DNA of 64,000 bases from Cordia subcordata (Eukaryota; Streptophyta; Magnoliopsida; Boraginales; Cordiaceae): contig JAPTOF010000010.1 in the NCBI GenBank assembly GCA_028554755.1, forward strand, positions 11,816,501-11,880,500, in the 5' to 3' direction. The translations under genes were made by a program, and so were the position numbers. The notes beneath the pieces are model-generated. The model was not told the DNA's origin and searched no databases. It saw nothing but the letters and a program-made list of their open reading frames with translations. Positions 63,919-64,000 of the stretch are shown here, piece after piece; positions within the stretch are counted from its first letter, which is position 1, and each line of letters begins with the position of its first letter.

Positions 63919-64000
63919 AGACCTGGCAAACAAGTACCTGCAAGTCGACCTAACCCGTTTAGCATTGGTTAAACAGATTGGTGGGTCGAGTCGGGTCAAC
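63919..64000. mobile_element. Start of a hAT-like MITE or related repeat, cut by the window end
   Basis: AGACCTGGCAAAC followed by ACCCGTTTAGC and GGGTCGAGTCGGGTCAAC resembles the GGGTCGGGT-rich ends of abundant plant hAT-type MITEs. The other end is outside the window. Confidence 0.35.

Overview
This is nuclear DNA from a flowering plant, most likely a eudicot. The evidence is AT-rich sequence, GT-AG introns, a plant A-type cyclin-dependent kinase with a PSTAIRE helix, a plant-type CW zinc-finger/methyl-CpG-binding protein, and several plant retrotransposon lineages (Sirevirus-like copia, Tat-like gypsy, tRNA-derived SINE, Tourist-like MITE). The kinase reads like asterid CDKA proteins from memory, but the taxon cannot be fixed from this window. 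There are no bacterial operons, rRNA genes or CRISPR arrays.

Layout. 1-800: 5'-truncated, broken hAT-type transposase. 800-4670: non-coding DNA with one orphan first exon (3125-3311) of a SLC35F/DUF914-type membrane transporter, and MITEs. 4676-14372: one almost complete Sirevirus-like Ty1/copia element on the minus strand with 5-bp target duplications. 14378-17750: AT-rich, no gene. 17751-24757: a long-terminal-inverted-repeat element holding an RNase H-like fragment, split by a Tat-like Ty3/gypsy remnant (18281-23906), whose right LTR is split again by a solo LTR (22276-23731). 25080-27030: an AT-rich repeat block including a recent ~0.8-kb tandem duplication. 28540-30074: a small non-autonomous LTR element. 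31144-31589: a Tourist-like MITE with a G-rich core.

33522-37737 (minus): a complete CDKA kinase gene, eight coding exons encoding 294 residues, with a probable 5'-UTR intron and leader near 38.6-38.8 kb. A 185-bp tandem repeat (39257-39633) and a solo LTR of the Sirevirus family (39783-41097) lie upstream. 41.1-45 kb: intergenic DNA with a CA-rich tract and a tandem array of hairpins (43954-44270). 45030-49060: a decayed copia element on the plus strand. 50151-50282: a tRNA-derived SINE with perfect 15-bp target duplications. 51918-53724 (minus): a complete two-exon CW/MBD gene. 54635-63910: a decayed Tat-like gypsy element with pol on the minus strand, an antisense ORF on the plus strand and a minisatellite between them. 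The window ends in what looks like another MITE.

Only two genes look intact and functional: the CDKA cell-cycle kinase and the CW/MBD chromatin reader. Most of the rest is a layered record of transposon insertion, LTR-LTR recombination and small tandem duplications. One LTR family appears three times: as a full element, as a solo LTR beside CDKA, and as an older diverged solo LTR.
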